Positions 8,660 through 16,880 of a stretch of DNA of 64,000 nt are shown in pieces (within the stretch, counting starts at the first letter, position 1; every line of letters starts with the position of its first letter). The position numbers and the translations under genes are program-made. The stretch is taken from the NCBI RefSeq assembly GCF_003043945.1, contig NZ_PYXG01000001.1, forward strand, positions 310,001 to 374,000, written 5' to 3'. The stretch comes from Prevotella sp. oral taxon 376. Its GTDB lineage: Bacteria > Bacteroidota > Bacteroidia > Bacteroidales > Bacteroidaceae. The notes below the pieces were generated by a model. That model saw only the letters and a list, made by a program, of their open reading frames with translations, made no database searches and was not told the DNA's origin.

Positions 8660-8970
8660 ATGAAGAAACAATTTCTCTTCATCACGCTCACGACTTCCGC
8701 ATAATGCCGCGCGCAGTCCCGCTGGTCAACCGACAAGAAGACTCACCCGTAAACTTCGTGATCTGGCTCTGTGAAGGCGGCCGTATGGAATGTGCCATAG
8801 AATCAAAAGTCTACAAAGTCTACGGCAAAAACACCACTCTCGAGGGCCACGCAGAGGAAGGCATACATGGATTCCACGACTTCTCCAACGGCTGGCACTG
8901 CTACATGACATCGCTGGGAACCAGCAGCTACCCCGGGTATCAGAAAGTGCGGGCCAAGAACACCACATGA
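8660..8970 (+). pseudogene. Broken small secreted protein (signal peptide out of frame with the body)
   Basis: ATG 8660 opens a signal-peptide-like frame, MKKQFLFITLTTSA, which stops at 8702-8704. The following frame (ATG 8704 to 8970, 88 codons) carries a plausible mature domain beginning near NFVIWLCEGGRMECAIESK, a pattern similar to secreted Prevotella proteins that start with a short beta domain. The two are offset by one frame, so the original gene was probably a signal peptide plus this body, now disrupted. Alternatively the second frame alone is translated. I recognise no family. Confidence 0.35.
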
Positions 8971-9033
8971 ACATGCCGAGCATGGAAAGCATCAGGACAA
9001 GATACCGAAGGCAATCGGCAAAACTTATCATCA

Positions 9034-9071
9034 AAAAAGAGCCCTCCTGAAAGATTCAGGGCGGGCCCTCC
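9034..9071 (-). terminator. Terminator of the Ca/Na antiporter gene
   Basis: An imperfect GC-rich hairpin (arms around 9039-9051 and 9055-9071) followed on the minus strand by six T residues (9033-9038 complement). It begins 15 bases beyond the antiporter stop. The plus side also ends in a T-rich tract, so it may work in both directions. Confidence 0.7.
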
Positions 9072-9085
9072 GTTTTATTTGTCTT

Positions 9086-10018
9086 CTAAAGCGCATTCAT
9101 CACGAGCCAGCTCAAATAGGCTAGATAGATGAGCAGGAGCACCCCTCCCTCCCAGCGGGTAATGGTATACTTCGTGAAGGAGAATAACCAGAGCAATCCG
9201 CTCGAGAGAACTAACATCGTCATGTCGAGATAGGTGATGCCGCTAATGGCAAGCGGACTCACAAGCCCCGTGATACCAAGGATGAAGCAGATGTTCACCA
9301 CATTGCTGCCCAACACATTGCCGATGGCTATCCCGCTATTACCCCTCCGGGCCGCCACCACACTCGTGGCAAGTTCGGGCAGGGAGGTCCCGCCCGCCAC
9401 GATGGTAAGTCCGATGACGGCATCCGACACGCCTAAATAACGGGCAACGGCCGTGATGCCCTCCACGAAGACATTGCTTCCTCCTACAAGGCATACCAGG
9501 CCTACCACCACCCACATCACTCCTTTCCATACGGGCATGTTACTCAACTGGGCCGCATCCTCTTCCACCAGCTTGGATCCGCGGACGGCAAGAACCATGG
9601 AAACGGCAAAAATCCCGAGCAGCACCAAGGCATCCAGACGCGAGATATCACGCCCTAAATAGCACAGCGCGATGAGTGCCGCAGAAGCCAGGAACGCAAA
9701 GGGCAGATCGCGGTCGACCGTAGACTTCAGAATCGTCATCGGAGCCACCAAAGCCGCAACTCCTACGATAAGCAGGGTGTTAAAGACATTGCTACCCACG
9801 ACATTCCCGACTGCCAGATCAGCCGTCCCCCTCAGGGCTGAAACCAGACTGACACAGAACTCGGGAGCCGAGGTGCCAAAGGCAACAATGGTAAGTCCGA
9901 TGACCAATTGAGAAACACGCATCTTCTCGGCAAGCCCCACGGCCCCCTCGGTAAGGCGGTCGGCGCCCCAAAGCACGAGAACAACCCCTATTAAAATGAA
10001 CGCGACATTGAGTATCAT
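9086..10018 (-). CDS. Calcium/sodium antiporter (CaCA family, YrbG-like)
   Basis: A 310-aa inner-membrane exchanger with about ten helices in two inverted halves. Each half bears the alpha-repeat signature: GTSAPEFCVSLVSA and later GGTSLPELATSVVAA, plus GNVVGSNVFNTLLIVG and GNVLGSNVVNICFILG. These acidic helix breaks bind the cations. The start is taken at ATG 10016-10018 rather than further upstream because the -7 box TATCTTTGC (10036-10044) lies inside the longer reading frame. The gene stands alone between two terminators. Which ion is exchanged is inferred from the family only. Confidence 0.93.
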   Translation of the reverse strand: MILNVAFILIGVVLVLWGADRLTEGAVGLAEKMRVSQLVIGLTIVAFGTSAPEFCVSLVSALRGTADLAVGNVVGSNVFNTLLIVGVAALVAPMTILKSTVDRDLPFAFLASAALIALCYLGRDISRLDALVLLGIFAVSMVLAVRGSKLVEEDAAQLSNMPVWKGVMWVVVGLVCLVGGSNVFVEGITAVARYLGVSDAVIGLTIVAGGTSLPELATSVVAARRGNSGIAIGNVLGSNVVNICFILGITGLVSPLAISGITYLDMTMLVLSSGLLWLFSFTKYTITRWEGGVLLLIYLAYLSWLVMNAL

Positions 10019-10035
10019 AAACAAATGATTTGGGC

Positions 10036-10044
10036 GCAAAGATA
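10036..10044 (-). promoter_or_regulatory. -7 box TATCTTTGC for the antiporter gene
   Basis: Perfect Bacteroidota -7 box, immediately after the hsp20 terminator and 17 bases upstream of the antiporter ATG. It decides the start codon choice. Confidence 0.75.
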
Positions 10045-10077
10045 CAAAAAATCCCCGAATGCTCACGCACTCGGGGA
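10045..10077 (-). terminator. Intrinsic terminator of hsp20
   Basis: Hairpin CCCCGAATGC / GCACTCGGGG (one G-U pair, loop TCAC), followed on the minus strand by ATTTTTT. It sits about 50 bases after the hsp20 stop and directly before the next promoter. Confidence 0.85.
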
Positions 10078-10130
10078 GAAATAACAATCACTTAACTAAA
10101 AATCTATGAATCTATTTATGGAAAACACTT

Positions 10131-10535
10131 TTATCCTATCTCTATCTGGCGAGCCACCTGTGCCTCAGACTTCACGAGCTTAGGCAACTTCACGATGAGC
10201 ACACCGTCGGCTACCGATGCCGCAATTCTGGCCTTGTCGACATCATCCGGCAGGATCAAGGTCTGCTCGTACTTGCCGAATGCGAACTCTCGACGCAGAT
10301 AATGTGCATGAGGCTCCTCTTTCTCACGATGATTCTCCATCTTGATGCGAAGATCACCATCGGCATTGATGGTAACATCGAAATCTTTCTTGGTCAGCCC
10401 CGGGGCCGCGAGTTCTACGACATAGTTATCTTTCGACTCCGCTACATTGATTGCGGGTGCCGTCGCGTTTACGCGTGGCATATTGTTGTTGAAAAAGCTG
10501 TTGAACACTTCTGGCAACCATTCATTTCCGTACAT
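10131..10535 (-). CDS. hsp20: Small heat shock protein, Hsp20/alpha-crystallin family
   Basis: A 134-aa cytosolic holdase chaperone that binds unfolding proteins without ATP. The alpha-crystallin domain spans about residues 28-130, from APAINVAESKDNYVVELAAPGL to the strand ADGVLIVKLPKL, whose V-L-I-V-K-L pattern is the family C-terminal signature. The start ATG at 10533-10535 is chosen because AGGAGAT lies 6 bases upstream. An in-frame upstream extension lacks a ribosome site and would add a hydrophobic N-terminus unlike the family. The gene is monocistronic with its own terminator. Confidence 0.93.
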   Translation of the reverse strand: MYGNEWLPEVFNSFFNNNMPRVNATAPAINVAESKDNYVVELAAPGLTKKDFDVTINADGDLRIKMENHREKEEPHAHYLRREFAFGKYEQTLILPDDVDKARIAASVADGVLIVKLPKLVKSEAQVARQIEIG

Positions 10536-10696
10536 AATCTTATCTCCTATGTTTAAATTAATACTCAATGTTGACATCAGGAGAAATGCAAGATTCATAC
10601 CAGACAAAGAAAAAGACAGGATGTCAGCCCAAACCGACACTCTGTCATACGACCAAGCCTTTTTCCCCTTTAGATAAAGGAATGTAAATCAGAAGC

Positions 10697-11137
10697 CTAC
10701 TCTTCTTTCCGGTCGTCTATATGGTCGCCCGCATCAGGAGCCAATGTTGCCTCGAAGTCGGTAATGCCATTCTTCACGAGGAGATTATACCACTGCAGCA
10801 GCTTCTTGATGTCGCTGTCGTGAACGCGGTCTTCATCATAATTGGGCAGGATCTCTGCGAAATAAGCCCGGAGCTCCTTAGTCGAGCACTTCTTGTAGTT
10901 AAGCGAGGAAGCCTTGCCCTGCTCCTTTTCACCCAGGTTTTTCAGCACCTGCCAGAGCGGAATATCGTCAGCATCGGTATACATCGCTATATCGGCCAGA
11001 CTGGTTACACGGTCGGAGGCAAAGGCCGGCATACGCTTACGGGTGTCGTCCAATGCCTCAACAATGAGGTTAACTTTTCCACGGGAAACCAATTTGTAAA
11101 GTCCCGGCTTACCTGCAATAGAAAGAATTGTTTCCAT
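10697..11137 (-). CDS. DUF5606 domain protein, conserved in Bacteroidota
   Basis: A 146-aa cytosolic protein of unknown function, recognised by its N-terminus METILSIAGKPGLYKLVSRGK and the later KELRAYFAEILPNYDEDRVH. Family members are conserved in Bacteroidota and occur next to coaE, as here. It is predicted to have a small beta-rich N-terminal domain followed by helices. It ends the leftward nusB-yajC-ybbR-coaE operon, 2 bases after the coaE stop. Confidence 0.88.
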   Translation of the reverse strand: METILSIAGKPGLYKLVSRGKVNLIVEALDDTRKRMPAFASDRVTSLADIAMYTDADDIPLWQVLKNLGEKEQGKASSLNYKKCSTKELRAYFAEILPNYDEDRVHDSDIKKLLQWYNLLVKNGITDFEATLAPDAGDHIDDRKEE

Positions 11138-11139
11138 TT

Positions 11140-11715
11140 TTATTGATAGATTTTATGAATGATTTGTTCGATTTGAATTTCCAAGTCTTGTCGGCCGTCG
11201 TTCACAATGTTGAAGTCGCTGCGCCTTATCACCTCTTCCTGTGGCATCTGACGGCGAATCCACTCCAACGACTCGCGGCGAGAAAGACCGTCGCGCCGCA
11301 TAATCCGGCCGACACGCTCCTCGATCGGAGCCGAAACACAGACCACATAGTCGAAATTAACACGCTTGTAAAAGCCGCTCTCGAAGAAAATGGCACTCTC
11401 GAGCCAGTCGCAGTCTGATCTGATGAAATCGCGAGCCACGGCAGGATGCACCACATCATTCACGGACTGCTTGTTGGCCTCACTGGCCAAAATAAACTTG
11501 GCCAGAACCCTCTTCTGGAGTTCCGGGCCCTGAAAGACCTCGTTGCCAACCAGTTTCCGAAGCTCTTGGCACAATGCCTCATCTGAGTGCATGAGCCGCT
11601 TGGCTGCCGCATCGCAGTCGTAAACTTTGATTCCGCGCTTACGCAACAACTGGCAAACATACGATTTGCCACTTCCGATACCTCCTGTAATGGCTACACA
11701 GACCTGCTTCTTCAT
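11140..11715 (-). CDS. coaE: Dephospho-CoA kinase
   Basis: Catalyses the last step of coenzyme A synthesis, ATP-dependent phosphorylation of the ribose 3'-OH of dephospho-CoA, in the cytosol. The P-loop GGIGSGKS covers residues 11-18, followed by the substrate-binding VYDCDAAAKRLM, the lid region around ARDFIRSDCDWLES, and the family motif RIMRRDGLSRRESLEWIRRQ. The 191-aa length is normal. It starts 6 bases after the ybbR-like gene, so the operon couples it to membrane-associated functions. Confidence 0.96.
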   Translation of the reverse strand: MKKQVCVAITGGIGSGKSYVCQLLRKRGIKVYDCDAAAKRLMHSDEALCQELRKLVGNEVFQGPELQKRVLAKFILASEANKQSVNDVVHPAVARDFIRSDCDWLESAIFFESGFYKRVNFDYVVCVSAPIEERVGRIMRRDGLSRRESLEWIRRQMPQEEVIRRSDFNIVNDGRQDLEIQIEQIIHKIYQ

Positions 11716-11721
11716 CCCCGG

Positions 11722-12702
11722 CTACTGTTGCTCGATGAGATAGTCCACCCTGCTCATCTCCAGACGCGGCTTGGAAGCACTGTGCGGATAAGTGCGCAGA
11801 TAGAGGCTGCACTTATCGGAAGGAGATGCCGCCAACTCTTTATAGTCGGCCACAACGGTGAACTGCTCCGGCTTGATAGAGCGAAACATTGATGTGCACA
11901 CCGTGAAGCGCACTTTCACCTTTGAGGGAAATGTGCGCAGGACCTTACCTGCCGGCATATTAACCGCCGTAATCGGCACCTCCAGACTCTCGTCGGTAAG
12001 CACATCGGGCACCAGCGTGAGGGTGATGGAAGAAGGCACGAACTTCACGCCTTTGATTTTCTTCAGATGTACCTCCTGTCTCACTGTATCGCTGAAGTTC
12101 AGAAGGCTTAGTCTGTCGGTACTCACATACTGGATGCTATCCAGAATGTTCTTATTGGCATAAACGGTAATCTTTTGAGGCGAGATGAGCTGCTGAACAA
12201 GCGAATAGTTCTTTGCCGGAGCCACAACGCCCGTCAGGCGCACCGGCACCTTCTTGGAGCGGCCGTAGTTGAAATAGAATTCAAGCCTGTCGGGTCTTAT
12301 CTGTGAGATGCGTGTTGAGTTTGATAGTTGCTGATAGATGAGCTTCTGTACATCGGCGGCAGGCACTACTCCACGCCCCGAGGACTGATTGGCATAACTC
12401 TGGAAGTTCACGGTAACAGGCTGTAACCTGTGGGTTGTGAAATATGAGCTCAACACGAAGCCTTTGTCGCGCACGGTGATAACCACCGTGTCAGCCATCT
12501 CCGTAGTCATCACGGCATTCTGCGGCACATTCACAAGGCGCACCTTCACGGGAAGCTCCTTCTCGAAAGTCTCGTTAAGCGTCATCAATAACCAGAATAC
12601 TCCGCTCAGCACGAGGAAGAACAGAAAAATCAGAAACTCCTTATTCAGCGCGCTGAAGAGGAAACTACTGACAGATTTCCATATCGGCAACAGCCTTCTC
12701 AT
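11722..12702 (-). CDS. YbbR-like domain protein (CdaR-type)
   Basis: A 326-aa membrane-anchored protein with one N-terminal helix (about residues 22-41, FLIFLFFLVLSGVFWLL) and an extracytoplasmic region built from YbbR-type beta domains. In Firmicutes the YbbR protein CdaR regulates the diadenylate cyclase CdaA. No cdaA is visible here, so that role is only by family analogy. Its start abuts the yajC stop with no spacing and coaE follows after 6 bases, a gene order common in Bacteroidota. Confidence 0.87.
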   Translation of the reverse strand: MRRLLPIWKSVSSFLFSALNKEFLIFLFFLVLSGVFWLLMTLNETFEKELPVKVRLVNVPQNAVMTTEMADTVVITVRDKGFVLSSYFTTHRLQPVTVNFQSYANQSSGRGVVPAADVQKLIYQQLSNSTRISQIRPDRLEFYFNYGRSKKVPVRLTGVVAPAKNYSLVQQLISPQKITVYANKNILDSIQYVSTDRLSLLNFSDTVRQEVHLKKIKGVKFVPSSITLTLVPDVLTDESLEVPITAVNMPAGKVLRTFPSKVKVRFTVCTSMFRSIKPEQFTVVADYKELAASPSDKCSLYLRTYPHSASKPRLEMSRVDYLIEQQ

Positions 12703-13020
12703 TTATGTGCGGGGCTGCTGATTGGCATCAGCGTACACGGAGCTGCGGTTCACGGTGATGACCACGCCACGCGCAATCTCGACCTCCACCTTGTTAGCGG
12801 CGATGTCGATGCGCTTCACCGTACCGTAGATACCACCGCCCGTAACAACGGAAGCGCCTTCGGCAAGTGAGTTCTGAAACTCACGGATTTTCTTCTGCTG
12901 CTTCTGCTGGGGACGAATCATGAAAAACCACATAATCGCGAAGATGGCGACCATCATAATGAGAAGGCCCATGCCGCCTCCACCCTGTGCTGCCTGGGCA
13001 GCCAAAATCAATGTTGTCAT
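12703..13020 (-). CDS. yajC: Preprotein translocase subunit YajC
   Basis: A 105-aa inner-membrane protein associated with the SecDF complex. One helix spans about residues 17-35 (GLLIMMVAIFAIMWFFMI) and is followed by the invariant RPQQKQQKKI and the conserved cytoplasmic strand region around VVTGGGIYGTVKRID. It lies second in the nusB operon, 37 bases after nusB. Confidence 0.96.
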   Translation of the reverse strand: MTTLILAAQAAQGGGGMGLLIMMVAIFAIMWFFMIRPQQKQQKKIREFQNSLAEGASVVTGGGIYGTVKRIDIAANKVEVEIARGVVITVNRSSVYADANQQPRT

Positions 13021-13057
13021 ATCTGTTTATCTTTTAAAAATTTATTATCAGGCTCTA

Positions 13058-14008
13058 TTAGTGGCGATTGTTACGAGGAGGCAGCATCGGTTTCATCATC
13101 TTGCCGGTATCCACCAGATAGCGGGCTATGGAGTCAAGCATACCGTTGATATAGCCGCCGCTCTTTACCGTGCTGTAGAGCTTGGCTAAGTCCACATACT
13201 CGTTGATAGTAACGCTGATTGGGATATTCGGGAAAGTCATCATCTCAGCAATGGCAATCTGCATGATTACGACATCCATGTAGGCCAGACGGGAAAAGTC
13301 CCAGTTGCGGGAAGTCTCACTCATATAGCGCTGGTAAGCATCGGCATTCATAATGGTTGCACGGAAGAGCTTACGGGCAAAGTCGCGATCCTCCTCGTCC
13401 TTATATTCCGGAAGAAGCTCCTGGTTAGCCTTATTGGCGGGGTCGAATCTGCGGATGGTCTTCATCACGAAGGTATCTATGATATCCTTGTCATCATTCC
13501 AGTAGAGGCTCTTCTCCTCGAGCAGAGCGTCAAGCTCCCCGTTTTCCTGAATGAGTTGCTTGTAGAGCTTGCGCCACACCTCGCGGTCGGCATCGTAGGA
13601 GTCGTCCTCACTGGCCATATACTCACTATAGGTCTCACTCTGCTCTATCTGGTTGCACAGACTGCGCACGAATTCCGCGTCGTTGACCCAGGAAAGTTTC
13701 TTGTCGTCCACAAATTGATTAAGTGCCTTATTCTCCTCAAGCTGCACCGCAAACTTATTGAAAGCGAACTTCTGCGACGGAGCCTCTGTGCCCTCACGCT
13801 CCGCACGGGCAGTGAGAATCTCCAGTCGGCGGCGTTCCTCACGGCTCACTTCGACAATCAGCAGCAGGAGATAATTATAGAGATCGTAGGCCTTTGAAAG
13901 ACTGAACAGTAGCTCTTTCTCGGCATTATCCATGTTCTTATTGCCATTCTGATAGTATGCATAGGTTAACTGAACTACCTTTATCCTAATCAATTCTCTG
14001 TTTATCAT
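13058..14008 (-). CDS. nusB: Transcription antitermination factor NusB, extended Bacteroidota form
   Basis: Binds boxA RNA with NusE/S10 to promote rRNA antitermination. At 316 aa it is more than twice the E. coli length: the NusB fold is the last ~120 residues (AEMMTFPNIPISVTINEYVDLAK is the family signature), preceded by a helical N-terminal extension (MINRELIRIKVVQLTYAYYQ), as is usual in Bacteroidota. The C-terminus is basic (PPRNNRH). The promoter box TAAATTTGC lies at 14045-14053, and this is the first gene of the operon. Confidence 0.94.
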   Translation of the reverse strand: MINRELIRIKVVQLTYAYYQNGNKNMDNAEKELLFSLSKAYDLYNYLLLLIVEVSREERRRLEILTARAEREGTEAPSQKFAFNKFAVQLEENKALNQFVDDKKLSWVNDAEFVRSLCNQIEQSETYSEYMASEDDSYDADREVWRKLYKQLIQENGELDALLEEKSLYWNDDKDIIDTFVMKTIRRFDPANKANQELLPEYKDEEDRDFARKLFRATIMNADAYQRYMSETSRNWDFSRLAYMDVVIMQIAIAEMMTFPNIPISVTINEYVDLAKLYSTVKSGGYINGMLDSIARYLVDTGKMMKPMLPPRNNRH

Positions 14009-14044
14009 TCTCTAATAATAATGTGTAGGGTTATAATATGTGCT

Positions 14045-14053
14045 GCAAATTTA
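14045..14053 (-). promoter_or_regulatory. -7 box TAAATTTGC for the nusB-DUF5606 operon
   Basis: Matches the consensus on the minus strand, about 37 bases upstream of the nusB ATG. Confidence 0.65.
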
Positions 14054-14137
14054 AGGAAAAATCGCCTGATATGCAAGAAAAAGGAAGGGAATTACATGTT
14101 TTTTTAGGGAAACTTTGCATATTCCAAATAAAAAGCT

Positions 14138-14146
14138 TACCTTTGC
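14138..14146 (+). promoter_or_regulatory. Promoter of the rplY operon
   Basis: TACCTTTGC -7 box with a TTTG at 14113-14116, 21 bases upstream, matching the two-part Bacteroidota promoter. The leader to rplY is about 60 bases. Confidence 0.75.
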
Positions 14147-14210
14147 ATCGCTTTTCGCAACTCAGTGTGATGGCGAATTAACAATCCATTTTAATTTAGA
14201 GTAACACATT

Positions 14211-14825
14211 ATGAAAGAGATTAATGTAGCAGGTCAGAAGCGTACAGACCTTGGAAAGAAAGCTTCAAAGATGCTCCGCAAGGAGGGAATGGTTCCATGT
14301 AACCTCTATGGCCATGCAACTGAAAACGGCAAGCCGGTGGCACTGGCCTTTGCCTGCAAGATGAGTGAGCTCCGCAAGCTGGTCTACACTCCTCACATCT
14401 ATGTTATTAATTTGCAGATTGGCGGTCAGGACCACACCGCTATTCTGAAAGAGCTACAATTCCACCCGGTAACCGATGCGCTGCTCCATGTCGACTTCCT
14501 CGAAGTCAACGATCAGAAGCCTATCACCATCGGAATCCCCGTTAAGCTCAATGGCTTGGCACAAGGTGTACGCGACGGCGGACGCATGAACCTCTCTATC
14601 CGCAAGATCAATGTTACGGCTCCCTACCAGAACATTCCTGAGCACCTCGACATCGATGTTACAGCTCTCCAGCTCGGCAAAAGCATCAAGGTGGGCGAAC
14701 TAAATTTTGAAGGTCTTGAGATTGCTACCCCGAAAGATGTCGTAGTATGCTCCATCAAGATGACGCGTGCTGCCGTAAGCGCCGCTGCCGCTGCCGAGGA
14801 GACAGAGAATGAGCCCGAGGCCTAA
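14211..14825 (+). CDS. rplY: 50S ribosomal protein L25/general stress protein Ctc
   Basis: A 204-aa 5S rRNA-binding ribosomal protein of the long Ctc type. The N-terminal L25 domain (R-T-D-L-GKKASKMLRKEGMVP) is followed by the C-terminal beta domain (VDFLEVNDQKPITIGIPV) and an Ala/Glu-rich tail ending SAAAAAEETENEPEA, typical of Bacteroidota. It leads a rightward operon with pth 9 bases downstream, the common rplY-pth pairing. Confidence 0.96.
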   Translation: MKEINVAGQKRTDLGKKASKMLRKEGMVPCNLYGHATENGKPVALAFACKMSELRKLVYTPHIYVINLQIGGQDHTAILKELQFHPVTDALLHVDFLEVNDQKPITIGIPVKLNGLAQGVRDGGRMNLSIRKINVTAPYQNIPEHLDIDVTALQLGKSIKVGELNFEGLEIATPKDVVVCSIKMTRAAVSAAAAAEETENEPEA

Positions 14826-14834
14826 CGAAACAGA

Positions 14835-15407
14835 ATGGACAAATATTTAATATGTGGGCTGGGAAACCCCGGGGATGAATACCGGGGTACCCGCCATAAC
14901 ACAGGATTCATGGTATTGGACGCTTTTGCTAAGGCGTCCAATATTGTTTTTGAGGACAGGCGCTACGGCTTTGTGGCCCAAACCTCCCTCAAAGGGCGCA
15001 AAGTGTTTCTGCTGAAGCCCACTACCTTCATGAATCTCAGCGGAAATGCCGTGCGCTACTGGCTCGGCAAGGAGAATATCGACCAGAAGCGACTGCTTGT
15101 CGTATCAGACGATGTAGCCCTGCCGCTCGGAGCCTTCCGACTGAAAGGCAGCGGCAGCGACGGAGGCCACAACGGACTGGGCCACATCCAGCAGCTCATC
15201 GGACAAGACTATGCCCGACTGCGCATGGGCGTTGGCAACGACTTTCCCCGAGGCGCCCAGGTAAACTGGGTGCTCGGACGCTACAGCGACGAAGAACTGA
15301 AAACTCTGCAGCCCAGCATCGATAAGGCGGTGGACATCATCAAAACCTTCGTGCTCACCGGCATCGACTTCACCATGAACCAATATAACAAACTCGGCAA
15401 GAAATGA
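14835..15407 (+). CDS. pth: Aminoacyl-tRNA hydrolase (peptidyl-tRNA hydrolase)
   Basis: Releases stalled peptides from tRNA for recycling. The N-terminal signature GLGNPGDEYRGTRHNTGF includes the catalytic His at residue 21. Further marks are the conserved KPTTFMNLSGNAV with substrate-binding Asn and GSDGGHNGLGHI. The 190-aa length is normal. It overlaps the next gene by 4 bases (ATGA), implying translational coupling. Confidence 0.97.
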   Translation: MDKYLICGLGNPGDEYRGTRHNTGFMVLDAFAKASNIVFEDRRYGFVAQTSLKGRKVFLLKPTTFMNLSGNAVRYWLGKENIDQKRLLVVSDDVALPLGAFRLKGSGSDGGHNGLGHIQQLIGQDYARLRMGVGNDFPRGAQVNWVLGRYSDEELKTLQPSIDKAVDIIKTFVLTGIDFTMNQYNKLGKK

Positions 15408-15880
15408 CGAAAGAGGCAGAGACACCTACCCTGAAAATACAGCGAGAGGCACGCATAGACAAATGGCTGTGGGCCGCACGCATCTACAAGACTCGCTCTG
15501 TGGCTGTAGACGGCATCAAGAATGGCCGTGTTACCATCGACGGGGCCAATGTGAAAGCGTCGCGTGTTATCAAGATCGGCGACATCATCAGCGTCAAGAA
15601 GCCGCCCATTACCTATTCGCTCAAGGTCCTCAACTGTATCGAACAGCGCGTGGGGGCTAAGCTCATCCCGCAGGTCTACGAGAATGTTACCGATCCCAAG
15701 CAGTATGAACTGCTCGAGATGAGCCGCATCAGCGGATTCGTAGATCGTGCCCGGGGCATGGGTCGCCCTACGAAGAAAGACCGGCGTGCCATGGATGCCT
15801 TCGTGGAACCAGCGCTCTATGGCTTCGACGAGACTGACGACTGGGAACAAGAAGAGGAGGATAAACATGCAGACCTGTAG
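15404..15880 (+). CDS. S4-domain RNA-binding protein (Hsp15-like)
   Basis: A 158-aa protein whose residues ~13-75 form an S4 RNA-binding domain (RIDKWLWAARIYKTRSVA...GRVTIDGANVK). This resembles Hsp15, which binds 50S subunits carrying stalled nascent chains. Its position directly after pth fits a ribosome-rescue theme. The C-terminal third (RARGMGRPTKKDRRAMDAF) is the typical basic tail, ending in an acidic run. It shares 14 bases with the purN start. Confidence 0.9.
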   Translation: MTKEAETPTLKIQREARIDKWLWAARIYKTRSVAVDGIKNGRVTIDGANVKASRVIKIGDIISVKKPPITYSLKVLNCIEQRVGAKLIPQVYENVTDPKQYELLEMSRISGFVDRARGMGRPTKKDRRAMDAFVEPALYGFDETDDWEQEEEDKHADL

Positions 15881-16460
15881 CTTGGCCATCTTCGTTTCCG
15901 GCAACGGAAGTAACTGCGAGAACATCATCCGCTACTTTCAAAGACGCGACGACATTAAGGTAAGACTGGTGGTAAGCAGCAGTCCAGAGGCCTACGCGCT
16001 GACAAGAGCAAGCCGATACGGCGTGGAAACCCTCGTCGCTGACAGGCAAACGCTGAACGACCCCGAATTCCCCCTGCAGCTGCGGTCGACCTACGGAATA
16101 AACTTTATCGTCCTCGCAGGATTCCTCCGGCGCATACCCGCCGGCATGGTAGAAGTCTTCAGACACCGCATGGTGAATCTCCATCCCGCATTGCTGCCCA
16201 AATACGGAGGCAAGGGAATGTATGGCCATCATGTGCACGAGGCCGTGAAAACCAATCGCGAGACGGAGACTGGCATGACCGTACACTGGGTAAGCAACGA
16301 GGTAGACGGCGGCGAAATTATCGCCCAGCACCGCACGCCTCTCTCACCCGACGATACTGCCGATGATATCGCCCGCAAGGAACATGAACTGGAAATAGAG
16401 TTTTTCCCAAAAGACATAGAAGAGATTATCCGGGGAACAGAGGAATTCGCAACTTCCTGA
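15867..16460 (+). CDS. purN: Phosphoribosylglycinamide formyltransferase
   Basis: Transfers a formyl group from 10-formyl-THF to GAR in purine biosynthesis. Of 197 aa, the N-terminal loop VSGNGSNCENII binds phosphate. The catalytic set is the Asn and His of NLHPALLPKYGGKGMYG plus the Asp of HWVSNEVDGGEII. The start is ATG 15867 (GAAGAGGAGG lies just upstream). A longer in-frame extension is rejected because it lies entirely inside the S4 gene and precedes the VSGNGSN core without homology. Confidence 0.95.
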   Translation: MQTCSLAIFVSGNGSNCENIIRYFQRRDDIKVRLVVSSSPEAYALTRASRYGVETLVADRQTLNDPEFPLQLRSTYGINFIVLAGFLRRIPAGMVEVFRHRMVNLHPALLPKYGGKGMYGHHVHEAVKTNRETETGMTVHWVSNEVDGGEIIAQHRTPLSPDDTADDIARKEHELEIEFFPKDIEEIIRGTEEFATS

Positions 16461-16478
16461 TAATCAAACAAATAAAAG

Positions 16479-16504
16479 AACGCCACGAGTGGCATTCCTT
16501 TTAA
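16479..16504 (+). terminator. Terminator after purN
   Basis: Hairpin AACGCCAC / GTGGCATT with a 2-base loop and one G-U pair, followed by CCTTTT. It closes the rplY-pth-S4-purN operon. Confidence 0.7.
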
Positions 16505-16590
16505 CGGCCTTTTACTTTCCTTCTAACGGCTAAAAGCTCTCCTTCTAACGGCTAAAAGGCAGCCTTTTAGCCGCCTTTTACTTTTCAGGT
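16501..16590. repeat. Intergenic AACGGCTAAAAG repeat cluster (copy A)
   Basis: Two direct copies of CCTTCTAACGGCTAAAAG (starting near 16519 and 16541), flanked by inverted pieces of AACGGCCTTTTAC and CCTTTTAGCCGCCTTTTAC. The same words recur at 25182-25290 and around 45005, always in gene-free gaps. The remainder of this 390-base gap, up to the aroB promoter, shows nothing else I can name. Confidence 0.6.
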
Positions 16591-16848
16591 AGCCGACACT
16601 TGTTTTCCCGGCAGTCAGAAGCGGTCGCGCATATAGTCCTGTCCGGTATTGTTGGTTTAGGCACATCCGCATGTAAAAAGTTTAATACGCCCCTATATTT
16701 AATTCTTTAAACCACTATACCCACATATCTATATGATAACGGCAAAAACCTGCACATCGCAGTAGCACTGTGCGCAATTATGGAAGACGAAGTCATAAAA
16801 ACTCTTAATTTACAGGGGGAACCGAACGGACAAAAATCAACTTTTCCT

Positions 16849-16857
16849 TATATTTGC
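16849..16857 (+). promoter_or_regulatory. -7 box TATATTTGC for aroB
   Basis: Perfect -7 box ending 24 bases before ATG 16881. It overlaps a possible TTG start at 16854, which rules that start out. Confidence 0.75.
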
Positions 16858-16880
16858 AGAGGTTAAACCCGTTAAATGTT